Shown here: positions 11,301 to 18,515 of the stretch, piece after piece
Layout of the letters: each line of letters starts with the position of its first letter
Position numbering within the stretch: the first letter of the stretch is position 1
Assembly: GCA_002633025.1 (NCBI GenBank)
Contig: NMRB01001453.1
Location: 49,092 to 113,091, forward strand
DNA: 64,000 bases
Source of the DNA: Notospermus geniculatus
Taxonomy: Eukaryota; Nemertea; Pilidiophora; Heteronemertea; Lineidae
Reading direction: 5' to 3'
The notes under the pieces: generated by a model
Told to the model about the DNA's origin: nothing
Seen by the model: the letters and a program-made list of their open reading frames with translations, nothing else
Database searches by the model: none
Made by a program: the position numbers and the translations under genes

Positions 11301-14300
11301 TTCGTCTAGTCCACGATTGATCCCGATCACCACGATTCGTAAGCACGATTAGATGCGATCTCTCGCGCTTTGGTAGGATTTAATGCGATCTGATGCGATG
11401 ATCACGATTAACAAATTAATCGTGTTGATCGTAGCAAATTTTTAAACCAGCCAAAACTTTCCTACGATCAACACGATTGCCACGACTGACCTCAAGATCC
11501 GATACGACCTGATAGGATTGCCACGATTAAGACCACGACTTCAATCGTGGCCTGAATCGTGATAGTGTGAACATAGCATGAGCAAAAAGTCATTGAGACC
11601 GTTTGCTCAGCAGATAGCTCGCGTGTGCGCGTAATTTCGGTGAGTTTTTCGCCTCGCGAGGCAGAAAGCTCGCGTGTGCTCGTATTTTTCGGTGACCTAT
11701 CTGCTGAGCAAACGGGCTCGAATCTTTTTGCTCAGCAGACACATGTATAGCTCCAGTGTGCGGCAGGCTTAGGCCCATCTACACGATCATACATTTGTTC
11801 AAAACATCATCATACAGTTTGTATGATGATGTTCATGGACAAATGTATGATTGTGTGGACCATTTTCCCAACAAAACTTGAATAGCATTTGAACAAATGT
11901 ATGATCGTGTAGACGGGCCTTTACGGAGGATTAGAAATCAAACGATGAACGTAAACTTTACGACAACGTTATTTTTTACACTACGCATTAACCAGAGATT
12001 TTGTACTGCATTTCGGTACAAAAATAACGTTGTCGTTGACGTTTATCGTTTGATTGCTAAACCTCCCTATAATGTTTCGGTATCCGAAATGCTCTCTTCT
12101 CGTTAGTTGAAGGGCACGGTCTTCCTTCCCTATCCTGCGCTTAACATGCCCGCGTTAATACAGACTTCTACTGACAATGTTGTTAACTACCATTTATCAA
12201 CCTCGACCCACGTAGATACTCTCGTTCCTAGGGTATCCACGTACATTTTGGTTCCCGAAGCCACCGCTAGGGCTAGAAGACTTCGGCTCTGGCTGCCATC
12301 TTTGCGACAAAAATTTGTCGCGGATCTATTTATAGATCATTTTGTCGACATCACGGGTTACTTTTAGGGTGTATTCTCATCTGCACCCGAACAGGCCGAG
12401 AACAAGGAAAGTGTTCTCGAGTCTCGAATAGGAAAGTGCAGGTTACTATGGTTTCACTTCCGGCGTCCTAAAAATCCCAAAGTTTTTCAAGAATACTTCC
12501 AAAATATTCAGTTTAGAATAAGGATATGTCATTCATGTCATTTCTGCTTGATCCTAAATCTCGAATAATTACATTATGATCTGACAAAAAATATTTATAA
12601 AGTTGCCGCCAGTGTCCGCCATCTTTGTTCTCGACTGTTCCGTCTGCACCACCAGCCGAGGTGGTGTGAGATTCCGTCGGGAACAGGAACACGTTCCCGA
12701 ACGCGTTCTCGGCTGTTCGACACTTCAAGAACACCGTTCTCTGCACCGGAACACATAAGAACAGTGAGTCGAATACACCCTTAGAATGGGGTACCCGTAG
12801 CCACGTGAGTGCTAAATGTAATCGAACATGCCGAATCGCGCGGAATGGCAACACCGAGGAAGTTTCTTGATGAGAATGTTTGTATGTGTTGCAGATCTGT
12901 AACAGAAGCTCAAAATCATCGCCGTTTTTTTGTACTGGGGGAGAATGAAATTTTACGGGAAAATGGACTCCTACAATGACGTCAGCAATAAAATGGCAGC
13001 CAGAGCCGAAGCCTTCTTGCCCTAGCGGTGGCTTCGGGAACCAAAATGATCCACGCATGCATCGCATTGTAATCATACAATTGGCTCACTAAGTGACCCT
13101 TATTTTCGTGTCAGATTTTGCGTGTCAGATTTTGGTATATATATACGGTGAATTGTATGTAGTTTTGTCTGAAGTCAACGAAATTTTGATACGTTGCATT
13201 GTTTTTGAGATATTGGGGTTTTTTGGGCCTGAAAGAGCGGATGCGTATTGTGCTTGAGGCTGGATTTTCTCCCTTTCAATGAGAAATGAGTTGGGTCTGA
13301 GGCGGACGAAAATGCGCCGAATCTGATTCGCACGAGCGTGAGCTAACTGANNNNNNNNNNNNNNNNNNNNNNNNNNNNNNNNNNNNNNNNNNNNNNNNNN
13401 NNNNNNNNNNNNNNNNNNNNNNNNNNNNNNNNNNNNNNNNNNNNNNNNNNNNNNNNNNNNNNNNNNNNNNNNNNNNNNNNNNNNNNNNNNNNNNNNNNNN
13501 NNNNNNNNNNNNNNNNNNNNNNNNNNNNNNNNNNNNNNNNNNNNNNNNNNNNNNNNNNNNNNNNNNNNNNNNNNNNNNNNNNNNNNNNNNNNNNNNNNNN
13601 NNNNNNNNNNNNNNNNNNNNNNNNNNNNNNNNNNNNNNNNNNNNNNNNNNNNNNNNNNNNNNNNNNNNNNNNNNNNNNNNNNNNNNNNNNNNNNNNNNNN
13701 NNNNNNNNNNNNNNNNNNNNNNNNNNNNNNNNNNNNNNNNNNNNNNNNNNNNNNNNNNNNNNNNNNNNNNNNNNNNNNNNNNNNNNNNNNNNNNNNNNNN
13801 NNNNNNNNNNNNNNNNNNNNNNNNNNNNNNNNNNNNNNNNNNNNNNNNNNNNNNNNNNNNNNNNNNNNNNNNNNNNNNNNNNNNNNNNNNNNNNNNNNNN
13901 NNNNNNNNNNNNNNNNNNNNNNNNNNNNNNNNNNNNNNNNNNNNNNNNNNNNNNNNNNNNNNNNNNNNNNNNNNNNNNNNNNNNNNNNNNNNNNNNNNNN
14001 NNNNNNNNNNNNNNNNNNNNNNNNNNNNNNNNNNNNNNNNNNNNNNNNNNNNNNNNNNNNNNNNNNNNNNNNNNNNNNNNNNNNNNNNNNNNNNNNNNNN
14101 NNNNNNNNNNNNNNNNNNNNNNNNNNNNNNNNNNNNNNNNNNNNNNNNNNNNNNNNNNNNNNNNNNNNNNNNNNNNNNNNNNNNNNNNNNNNNNNNNNNN
14201 NNNNNNNNNNNNNNNNNNNCATCCAGGCCTACCTGGGGTAGTGCGTCATTCCGTCGAACTACAGACTTCTACCCCAGGCAGCAATACCCACTACACACTG

Positions 14301-17143
14301 TTCAAGGTGGCTGTTCCATTTAGTTTACGTGCCAAATATTAGCCAATCAGATTACGCGTTGCAAAAGAGCCTTGGATTGCAAGTTGCGATGTCAGCTGAA
14401 CAGTGCACTGCAATGGATCGAATCGAGTCAAGTTTCCCGATTTATGTCTCGCAAAATGCTTGGATTTCCAGTAAATTTCCGACATGACGGACAAAACTGT
14501 ACTTAAAATGTACAACAAAAACTATTTGTATTCCTGTAAGTCAGACTGACAGACGACGCCGGGAGTTTATAAAAGGGGCATTTTGATTGGCCACTCGCGA
14601 CTAGGACCAAGCCGTGAAATAGAAATGCTGCTATTGACGCCAGGGGTATGAGTGATGAAACAGTAGGTGTAGTCACGCGATGCCCCTGGTGTGCCAGGAT
14701 GCTTACATGTATATATATCCAAATGAGCCGGGAGTTGTGCGAGGTAGAATTTCTGACGGCCAATTCCGTTTTCAACCTCACTACCAGGAGTACAGGCAAA
14801 AATGTCCTGGATCGAGATTGAATTGCGCGCATTGATTCCCAATGCCACCACCAGGGGATGGGTCCCTTGCGGTGGTATCAGGAACCAACACGTGTTTTTC
14901 AACCTCGATCTAGGAAATATTTGCCTTACTCCTGGTACTCCTGGTAGTGAGGTTGAAAACGGAAGCGGCCGTCAGAAGTTCTACTAGGGGCGCTGCGATC
15001 GTGCGAGATGTGAAATCGGTGTATTGTCCTCCTGCATTTCTCCAAGGTGCCGCTCGGGTTAAAATTTCAAGCCATATCAACATTCCCTTTCAGGAGTTCC
15101 GTGGATACTAACGGCGCTCTCGGCCATCGGCTGGGCAGGAGTAACAGCGGCCTTCTCTTCCATTTACATTTACACCGCGGAACTGTTCCCCACATCTGTG
15201 AGGCAAAGGTGTATGGCGTTCTGTTCCACGTGTGCCCGGATTGGCAGTGTGATTGCTCCTTATATTTCAGATCTTGTAAGCTCATCTCTATGTCTTGATC
15301 TCGATCTTGCATAAATATTGCATATTCCTGTATTTCTTGTCGGTTTCTCCATCTGGGCTGACGCCAAAGAATTATTGGCCCTGGTCAGTACCGGTATGGA
15401 TATACATGTAGGCCATCACAAGCTGCTCGCGTTCCTCATTTGGATTGGGTCTTTTACTTACCCGCGCAAATGCACAAGATCCAAGGCACCAAGACTTACT
15501 GTCCCATGCAACTGACTGAAGAGCCCTCCGTATTGATATTTTCAAAGTATTATGAAGGTGCAGATAGAGGTCCCATAGCATCGGGAAGGTCCCCAAAATG
15601 CCGGCCTGATACGTAACGTGGCCTACTTCAGACAATCAACGCCTAGTTTTCAGCACACATACCCCAGGGGGCAAATGGCAAGAGGGACCGGCTGCTGTAA
15701 AAGACCGCCCCCTCACAATGTGTTCGGGGGACCCCCTGAGTCACGCTAGGGTTTTGCCCCTGGGTAACACTGACAAAACTGCAGGCAGAACTCTTTTAAC
15801 GCATTCAGATAGAGCATAGTAGATTTTACACTACACTAACGTCGGAGGACGTAAGCACTTTCTGAAGTCAACTCTCTAACCTATACGTAGCAAACCTAAT
15901 AAATGCCGCTGCCGACGTGGGAATTTCAAATTGCTTTCGAAATATTTTTCTTTACGCAGGGTCAACTGATTGAGAGCCGGTTTAAGAACGCCCTTCCTCT
16001 GATCGTCCTGGGAACTCTGTGCCTGACTGCTGGTTTCCTGTGTATTTTCCTGCCTGAGACATACGAAAAATATTTACCGGAAACGATAGATGACGCTGCA
16101 TTGATGGGAAGGTACGTGTAATGATTCTGATTGTACAGGGTGTTTGAGCACTCTACCGTATTACGGGCGCCATCTTGCGCAGCGATACAGCGGTAAATTC
16201 TACCGCACTGCGCCGGAAGTGAGAAGCTTGACCGATTCACATCCAAGTTGCATCCACATGTTGAATAGTCCCTTGAAACGACGACAATATTTTGCTTGTA
16301 ATTCAACATACATCGTGTACATCGCTGATGAATACATATATTTATTCCATCATTAAACAGGCGTTAAACAGGCGTTTATAGCAGTTTTTTTCGGTGTTAT
16401 TGGTGATCTACTTTATAACGACATCTTCAGTTTTCCGGCCATCTTGTTTGTCACATGACCAGATGAGATCACATGACCACTGAAAATATGTAGTCCCAAC
16501 ATGGCCGCCATTATACGTCAGAGTCAATGACGACGCAAGTCATGACTCTGTTGTTCAGAATGGGCGTTTGAGTACATTTCAAATACATGTACTTAAAACT
16601 TGTTCAGATATCAATTCAGTTGTGAGCTGCATACTGAACTCGAAGCTCCGGGAGTTCGTTCCGTACTACACATATAGGCCTACTCTGTACTTCCACCTCT
16701 GGCGGTGGTTGCTGCGCTTGCGAGCCACCTATAGCCCTGAGTGTAGGCGAGAGTTAATGATGGCAAAAAATTCCGTAACAGGAGATGCAACTGGCGGAAA
16801 ACTAGGGGAAACTGCGAAGTAGCTCAGAAAATAACCGTTGTGGACCTACAAGAGCGGAACCAAGTCTAGTCTTTCACAGGCAAGGTGTTATGATGCAAGA
16901 GCTCAAGGAATGGCAGACCTTCACTAGGCACATCAAGCGAGCAGTGGTGGGTTCGGGATTCACTGATTCGATATTTTTTGCGTCCCTTTTTCCAGAAGGA
17001 AAGCCTGCGCTACTGAACAAGAGAAAGTGGACGGAACGGATGAAATGCCTTTACAAGACAACATTCCAGCCCAAGACAACACCGAATGTACGGCGAGCGT
17101 TTCTTCAAACATGGAGGACAATCACACAGCCCAAAAAGCATAA
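2183..17143 (+). CDS. SLC22-family solute carrier (organic ion transporter), whole gene with introns
   Basis: This is a multi-exon gene for a 12-helix major facilitator transporter of the SLC22 family (organic cation, anion or carnitine transporters of the plasma membrane). Nine exons were placed by family motifs, GT-AG sites and matching phases. Exons 1-6 give 974 nt (324 codons plus 2 nt). After the missing middle come exons of 182, 152 and 148 nt. Visible hallmarks are the N-terminal helix, a glycosylated cysteine-bearing extracellular loop, the helix 2/3 motif SDRFGRRK, the PESARWLL motif after helix 6, ELFPTSVR after helix 10, and LPET motifs at the end of helix 12. The part covering helices 7-9 is not in the readable sequence and probably lies in the N gap at 13351-14219. 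The substrate cannot be deduced; I give no symbol because the SLC22 subgroup is not resolved. Confidence 0.9.
2446..2865 (+). repeat. GCTCACC-family dispersed repeat, 5' part (copy 1)
   Basis: Begins near 'CCATGTGCTCACCTGG' and continues with 'TGAATGTACCA', 'AAGATGGCCGCCTGGCGGCC' and 'GAGGGGACCTAGATA', in the same order as the copies near 22.4 kb and 52.1 kb. The most complete copy (52064-53020) is bounded by GCTCACCTCTGTGA and its complement. The class is unknown to me; the copies look non-coding. It lies in intron 1. Confidence 0.65.
2917..3438 (-). repeat. T1 MITE-like element, copy 2, interrupted
   Basis: Opposite orientation to the 856-1111 copy and bounded by TTAA at 2917-2920 and 3435-3438. 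Relative to copy 1 it carries a 249-bp insertion (3122-3370) containing a large hairpin, flanked by a 17-bp direct repeat. It lies inside intron 1 of the transporter gene. Confidence 0.8.
3154..3373. repeat. Near-perfect 106-bp-arm palindrome inside the T1 copy
   Basis: Arms 3154-3259 and 3268-3373 are reverse complements over their whole length as read, with an 8-base centre (TCTATAGG). The arms contain GACCCCAACCGGGGTC, itself palindromic. The sequence CATAATGTAAACATCCA occurs at 3105-3121 and again at 3371-3387, so the interruption of the host T1 element is bracketed by a 17-bp direct repeat. The lack of mismatch between the arms suggests a recent origin or ongoing arm-to-arm correction. 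Confidence 0.9.
3514..3697 (+). CDS. SLC22 exon 2: large extracellular loop
   Basis: The acceptor is TTTCAG|GTGTTCC and the donor is ATGGAG|GTAAGA. The first base completes the split Arg codon, giving YRCSIPGYDNDTYS across the junction, the family's HRC/YRC-x-x-P loop entry. The exon has three Cys in the loop and three potential N-glycosylation sites (NDT, NNT, NET), as expected for the glycosylated loop between helices 1 and 2. It ends in phase 0 at AVME, directly joining FDLVCDK of exon 3. In the window the frame appears to run on past 3697, but that part is intronic. Confidence 0.88.
3759..4184. repeat. Three abutting inverted-repeat elements
   Basis: Element a (3761-3914) has ends AAGGCTGCTTTTCCACGAGACG and its complement. 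Element b (3915-4048) starts AAAGGCCCGTTTCCACAGA and ends TCTGTGGAAACGAGCCTT. Element c (4049-4184) starts AAAGGTCGGGGGCCACTTGTG and ends with its complement. They sit end to end with essentially no spacer, joined at TAAAG/TTAAAG. The interiors of b and c share 'GACGCATCACGCAGCG', so c is related to b. They lie in intron 2 and give many spurious mirror-image frames. Confidence 0.85.
4200..4980. repeat. Diverged inverted-repeat pair in intron 2
   Basis: The segment at 4411-4447 (TACCAAGAATATATAAGTAC and following bases) reappears as its complement at 4896-4932. Flanking bases also match more loosely (TTTTAGAAATGTT and CTGTCTACACCATC-like stretches). This looks like an old transposon of about 0.8 kb with degraded ends. 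No transposase is visible in it. Confidence 0.55.
5154..5282. repeat. 16-bp minisatellite
   Basis: About eight imperfect copies of ACCGGGACACATAGGT, with one interrupted unit around 5221-5245. Reading frames on both strands are low-complexity artefacts. It lies in intron 2 of the transporter. Confidence 0.85.
5581..6088. repeat. Inverted-repeat element with repeated subterminal motif
   Basis: The left end reads GAAGGCAAAACCTAGCAAGT and the right end is its complement (TTTGCTAGGTTTTGCCTTAA). The motif TTGCTAGGTT occurs again inside at about 5816, 5872 and 5901, and AACCTAGTAAG at about 6017. Repeated subterminal copies of a terminal motif are a feature of transposase binding arrays in some DNA transposons such as hAT and CACTA elements; that role is an inference here. 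The element ends 33 bp before exon 3. Confidence 0.75.
6122..6225 (+). CDS. SLC22 exon 3: helix 2
   Basis: The acceptor is CTCTTTAAG|TTCGAT and the donor GACAG|GTAAAC. It encodes FDLVCDKTMYRSIFNTVYM and then LGHLLGSVVAGELSD plus two bases of an Arg codon. This is the SLC22 (E/W)-F/W-D-L-V-C block leading into helix 2 and the conserved G-x-x-x-D-R loop. The 104-nt length and phase 0 to 2 are those I recall for exon 2 of vertebrate SLC22 genes (from memory). Its acceptor tract lies just beyond the end of a MITE. Confidence 0.92.
6226..7281. other. Intron 3, first part: no feature recognised
   Basis: No exon, RNA gene or clear complete element was recognised. A CATGACTGTCAGGG-like motif near 6491 and 7019 hints at a degraded inverted repeat. 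A run of eleven C occurs near 6818. A single N at 7279 sits two bases outside the next inverted-repeat element. Confidence 0.5.
7282..7705. repeat. Element with 15-bp terminal inverted repeats
   Basis: GCAGCTATTGACGAC at 7282-7296 is repeated as its exact complement at 7691-7705. The interior contains a tRNA-like SINE head (7593-7670), so this may be a chance or composite arrangement. It lies in intron 3. Confidence 0.55.
7593..7680 (+). repeat. tRNA-derived SINE head
   Basis: It has an A-box-like TAGCTCAGTCGG (7605-7616) and a B-box-like GGATTCGAAAC (7654-7664), 38 bases apart, the layout of an internal RNA polymerase III promoter. The acceptor and anticodon stems do not fold into a good tRNA, so I call it a SINE or tRNA relic, not a tRNA gene. 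It lies in intron 3 on the sense strand of the transporter. Confidence 0.6.
7923..8197. repeat. MITE-like element with CAGGCCCGGATCCAG ends
   Basis: CAGGCCCGGATCCAGAGG at the left is matched by CCTGGATCCGGGCCTG at the right (one-base length difference). The inner flanks GGGGGGCAC and GTGCCCCCC also pair. Elements with this 'CAGGCCCGGATCCAG' end are widespread in animals and usually placed with hAT-type MITEs (from memory). It lies in intron 3. Confidence 0.75.
8354..8508 (+). CDS. SLC22 exon 4: helices 3 and 4
   Basis: The acceptor is TTGTTTCAG|GTTTGG and the donor is GTCCTAG|GTACGG. It encodes RFGRRKSILVSVLIQGVAAV, then ASGLAPDIYTLTVCRFLLAA and SGIVGYMSLYVL, ending with one base of the next codon. 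Together with exon 3 it builds SDRFGRRK, the major facilitator helix 2/3 loop signature. The CRFLLAASG block is the family's helix 4 region. The length of 155 nt is the one I recall for exon 3 of vertebrate SLC22 genes. Confidence 0.93.
8969..9153. repeat. 31-bp minisatellite running into the exon 5 acceptor
   Basis: Six units of CACGTTTACGATCTTCTTAC plus TCACGTTTCCT (one unit is 30 bp). The array ends at 9153 and the acceptor CATCTTCGACAG follows directly, so the last unit forms the pyrimidine-rich tract and probably the branch region of exon 5. Upstream units carry the same pyrimidine-rich sequence without the AG. Confidence 0.9.
9166..9334 (+). CDS. SLC22 exon 5: helices 5 and 6
   Basis: The acceptor is TTCGACAG|TGATGG and the donor is TACTGGTG|GTACGT. 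With the carried base it encodes VMEITGPTKRQIVGTCNNFI, FGCGSVSLVLFAYFIRNWRH and LLLVTGSLCGLLVSYWW. This corresponds to the E-x-x-x-x-x-x-R region (cytoplasmic helix 4/5 loop), then helices 5 and 6 with the conserved W-R/H turn. It is 169 nt long, ending in phase 2. Confidence 0.92.
9349..9711. repeat. Long-arm inverted-repeat element just after exon 5
   Basis: Arms of about 115 bp: 9349-9465 pairs with 9597-9711 (GGGAGACATGCGAAAAATAT at one end, its complement at the other). The left end is preceded by TTAA (9344-9347); the right is not. It starts only 14 bp downstream of the exon 5 donor. Confidence 0.85.
9912..10141 (+). repeat. T1 MITE-like element, copy 3, left end lost
   Basis: It matches copy 1 (856-1111) from GTTTACATTATGTT onwards and ends with GATTATCTTTA. 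The left terminal repeat is missing. It lies in intron 5, adjacent to a different MITE. Confidence 0.75.
10179..10431. repeat. S MITE-like element inserted next to the exon 6 acceptor
   Basis: The ends are AAGGGAGTAAGAAACGAAAG and its imperfect complement (CCACTTTTATTTCTTACTCC and CTT). ATTA flanks it on both sides (10175-10178 and 10432-10435), a possible target duplication. The interior is rich in GAGAAATT/AATTTCTC stretches. A related copy, itself interrupted, lies at 36018-36431. Only 16 bp separate its right end from exon 6. Confidence 0.82.
10448..10666 (+). CDS. SLC22 exon 6: PESARWLL motif and central cytoplasmic loop
   Basis: The acceptor is CTAATATTTCAG|GTTTAT and the donor GAACTG|GTGAGT. 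With the two carried bases it encodes WFIPESARWLLTRRNYKESE, KVIRKMARMNRTKVPAKLKL, ELSAEHLEGKKEDILKLLRN and RTCMIRLVIVALN. PESARWLL is the classic SLC22 motif after helix 6 (PES-x-RWLL). The basic, acidic stretch is the large loop between helices 6 and 7, and MIRLVIVALN begins helix 7. It ends in phase 2 (TG of a probable Trp codon). The next exon is not found before the N gap. Confidence 0.93.
10682..11771. repeat. G family element, split by nested H elements
   Basis: The outer ends are AAGCCTGCCGCACACTGGAG and its complement TGTGCGGCAGGCTTA. Internal CTGCTGAGCAAA-type motifs match another cluster at 53938-54385. Between the left 30 bp and the rest lies unrelated H sequence (10712-11579). Confidence 0.75.
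10712..11579. repeat. H family elements (CACGATT-rich), one complete and one partial, nested in G
   Basis: The left end TATGCTATGTTCACACTA pairs with TAGTGTGAACACAGCA ending at about 11203 (complete copy) and with TAGTGTGAACATAGCATG at about 11579 (second, partial copy). The interior is full of CACGATT/AATCGTG and GATCTGATA motifs, and the block 'CACGATTGCCACGACTGACC' occurs in both copies. Confidence 0.75.
11772..11920. repeat. Inverted-repeat MITE-like element
   Basis: GGCCCATCTACACGATCATA at the left pairs with ATGATCGTGTAGACGGGCC at the right, with CATTTGTTCAAA inside both arms. It directly follows the G element without a spacer and is followed at once by another hairpin element. Confidence 0.85.
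11925..12067. repeat. Inverted-repeat MITE-like element (AAACGTAAACTTTACGAC type)
   Basis: The left arm (ATCAAACGATGAACGTAAAC and TTTACGACAACGTTATTTTT) pairs with the right arm (AAAATAACGTTGTCGTTGAC and GTTTATCGTTTGAT). The arm resembles the terminal repeats of the large composite at 57176-60136, so the two are related. Confidence 0.8.
12108..13056. repeat. T3-related element with a second inverted-repeat element inside
   Basis: The left part (GGGCACGGTCTTCCTTCCCT and TATCCTGCGCTTAACATGCC) matches T3 copies near 18.5 and 32.7 kb. The segment 12241-12300 reappears as its complement at 12992-13050. Inside is a separate element, 12365-12782, with ends AGGGTGTATTC and GAATACACCCTTAG and GTTCTCG-type inner repeats. 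A 187-residue minus-strand frame over this region is an arm artefact. Bases 13081-13350 show nothing recognisable. Confidence 0.65.
13351..14219. other. Assembly gap (869 N)
   Basis: This is an unsequenced stretch inside the SLC22 gene, between exon 6 and the next exon I can read (15094). The transporter's helices 7-9 are missing from readable sequence, so the corresponding exon or exons most likely lie here. The true size may differ from the N count. Confidence 0.95.
14220..14745. other. Post-gap intronic stretch
   Basis: No exon was recognised. A short palindrome CCTGGGGTAG...CTACCCCAGG lies at 14231-14278. The rest shows no feature I can name. Confidence 0.5.
14746..14985. repeat. Inverted-repeat MITE-like element
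   Basis: The left arm (CGTTTTCAACCTCACTACCA and preceding TTCTGACGGCC) pairs with the right arm (TGGTAGTGAGGTTGAAAACG and GGCCGTCAGAAGTT). An inner pair around GATCGAG/CTCGATC is also visible. It ends about 110 bp before exon 7. Confidence 0.8.
15094..15275 (+). CDS. SLC22 exon 7 (first after gap): helices 10 and 11
   Basis: The acceptor is TTCCCTTTCAG|GAGTTC and the donor GATCTT|GTAAGC. The reading frame needs one base from the preceding (missing) exon, then reads VPWILTALSAIGWAGVTAAF, SSIYIYTAELFPTSVRQRCM and AFCSTCARIGSVIAPYISDL. ELFPTSVR is the SLC22 E-L-Y/F-P-T-x-x-R motif after helix 10, and ARIGSVIAPY matches the helix 11 A-R-x-G-x-x-x-x-P block. The 182-nt length ends in phase 0. Given the phases, the missing exonic length should be 2 modulo 3. 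Confidence 0.92.
15385..15500 (-). repeat. SINE body fragment
   Basis: The complement reads GTGCATTTGCGCGGGTAAGT and AAAAGACCCAATCC, matching the body of the SINE at 46564-46830 (TGCCAGGGCAAGTAAAAGAC) and the fragment at 42840-42990. The tRNA-like head is absent. It lies in the intron after exon 7. Confidence 0.6.
15960..16111 (+). CDS. SLC22 exon 8: helix 12 and LPET motifs
   Basis: The acceptor is TTTACGCAG|GGTCAA and the donor ATGGGAAG|GTACGT. It encodes GQLIESRFKNALPLIVLGTL, CLTAGFLCIFLPETYEKYLP and ETIDDAALMG plus two bases of an Arg codon. ALPLIVLG plus FLPET is the helix 12 signature and LPETIDDA is the usual post-helix sequence. Reading through would give a stop three codons on (16119-16121), but the near-ideal donor and the good terminal exon downstream favour splicing; retention would give a shorter protein ending RYV. 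Confidence 0.9.
16112..16995. other. Last intron of the SLC22 gene
   Basis: It contains GCGCCATCTTGCGCAGCG and GGCCGCCATTA-type short motifs shared with other repeats in the window, but no complete element that I can delimit. It ends with a strong pyrimidine tract, TTTTTTGCGTCCCTTTTTCCAG. Confidence 0.5.
16996..17143 (+). CDS. SLC22 terminal exon 9: cytoplasmic C-terminus and stop
   Basis: The acceptor is CCCTTTTTCCAG|AAGGAA. The first base completes the split Arg codon from exon 8, and the frame then reads RKACATEQEKVDGTDEMPLQ, DNIPAQDNTECTASVSSNME and DNHTAQKA, with TAA at 17141-17143. A hydrophilic, acidic, Ser/Thr-rich tail beginning with basic residues right after the GR is normal for SLC22 proteins. 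This frame is closed upstream only by the acceptor and differs from a longer overlapping frame (16890-17240), which I reject. No canonical AATAAA was noticed in the following 470 bp. Confidence 0.8.
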
Positions 17144-17610
17144 ACAAAAGAAACACCAACGATGCAATGGAAATTCTAGCTACAATAGAGGGCAGCACCG
17201 AAACCCGGTCCTAATTGACGCCTTTTGTTTGGTAAATTGATCAGGACCGGGATGTCAGTTTCATTTCAATAGTTTTAACCACTAGTGACACCTATTGAGG
17301 CAGTGAGCTAGGGTCCCCATTGTATAACTTGTGTAAGGTCACAGAGACCTGGCTTTCCCAATGAGATCTAGTTCCTCTAAAATTATCATATCAAAATCAT
17401 CAGTGTCAGAACTTCGATTCAAAGATATCAACAGCCTGCTGTGTGGTCATAAACGCCGACCATCACCAACAGGGCAAGCTGGACCCCGGCAATGGCAGAC
17501 CTCTGTGACCTTAACTGCGATTTTTGTGGACGCTGTAGTTAAGGAAATTAGTATGATTGACAGGAAAGAAATTGGACAGTTCGAGGTAGAGTTGTCGTAC
17601 TTCTGATGCC
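17144..17610. other. 3' flank of the SLC22 gene
   Basis: Presumably the 3' UTR and intergenic sequence. An 81-residue open frame (17361-17606) has no recognisable domain. I see no clear repeat. Confidence 0.4.
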
Positions 17611-18515
17611 TTAACCCTTACGCGCCCAAACTCGCCATTTGGCGAGCGTGGCCTGTACCACACACCCTCGGACATTCAAACTGACATAGAATCGTAACCA
17701 GTAGACCGATTGATGTTCTCTTTGCATATTTTTTAATGCGAGACTACCCCCCCCCCCTGCTCTGTTTGAAGAAACCTCGGTACTATTGCGTTTTAACGTT
17801 TGTCCTGGGGTCTAGATTGACAGACTCCAAAGTGCAAATCTGACTCGTTGTGACAAAATGGCTATATCTCTGGAACGGAAGTAGCCACGAAGACGCAACT
17901 AGCGCCAAAAGATTTGGCCAATCGAGCAACGGTTTTCGAGATATAGACGTTTAAAGATTGGCAACCTGACAAAAACGTAGGCAGAATTTGACTATTTGAC
18001 ATCTTTGGCGCAGGCCTGTTTCTCTCACGGACATTTTAGAACAAGCAAACCTACATGAGGTCGTGGCCCATTTCGTTGCCTCCAGAATGATCGAGTGGCT
18101 TGGCGCTAATTTTGGTTGCAATTTCGGGGACCTAGGCGCGTTTTTGTAAACACATCAGAAATTCACGTTACACAATGTACACATTTCAAATTAAAGGTCC
18201 TCTAGTTCGAATTGTAAACATTACGGTGTGCCACCTATTGTCAACTTTTGGTACTAACAAATCAGATAAAATCGAATTAAACCTCGCCTTTCACAACGTT
18301 TTGTTTGTTTTTGAGTGTAAAATCATAAATATATTTCAGTTACAAGAATATTTATCAAGATAGATATAAAAATAGATAACATTAATGTTTTGGTATACAC
18401 GGTGCTGCCACCTGTCCGAGGAAAAATAACTATTGTAATCAACCATGTAAATAAACAAACCGTAATGTTTACAATTCGAACGAGAGCACCTTTAATTCGG
18501 GGGCGAAAGGGTTAA
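17611..18515. repeat. 0.9-kb TTAA-bounded element with TTAACCCTT ends, containing a nested MITE
   Basis: Left TTAACCCTTACGCGCCC and right GGGGGCGAAAGGGTTAA are imperfect complements with TTAA at both ends (17611-17614 and 18512-18515). Within it, 18191-18495 is a second TTAA-bounded element with 37-bp terminal repeats. Confidence 0.75.
18191..18495. repeat. TTAA-bounded MITE-like element nested in the previous one
   Basis: The left end is TTAAAGGTCCTCTAGTTCGA plus ATTGTAAACATTACGGT. The complement of the right end is TTAAAGGTGCTCTCGTTCGA plus the same tail, with about 34 of 37 positions matching. TTAA lies on both sides. Confidence 0.82.

Noticed and set aside
12513-13076. 187-codon minus-strand frame
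   Set aside because: It spans two nested inverted-repeat elements and has no domain; it is explained by repeat arms.
13125-14222. 365-codon minus-strand open frame
   Set aside because: Almost all of it is translated Ns; only about 80 real residues remain and they resemble nothing.
16890-17240. 116-codon plus-strand frame
   Set aside because: It overlaps the SLC22 terminal exon in another frame; phase and family tail features support the shorter frame from 16996.
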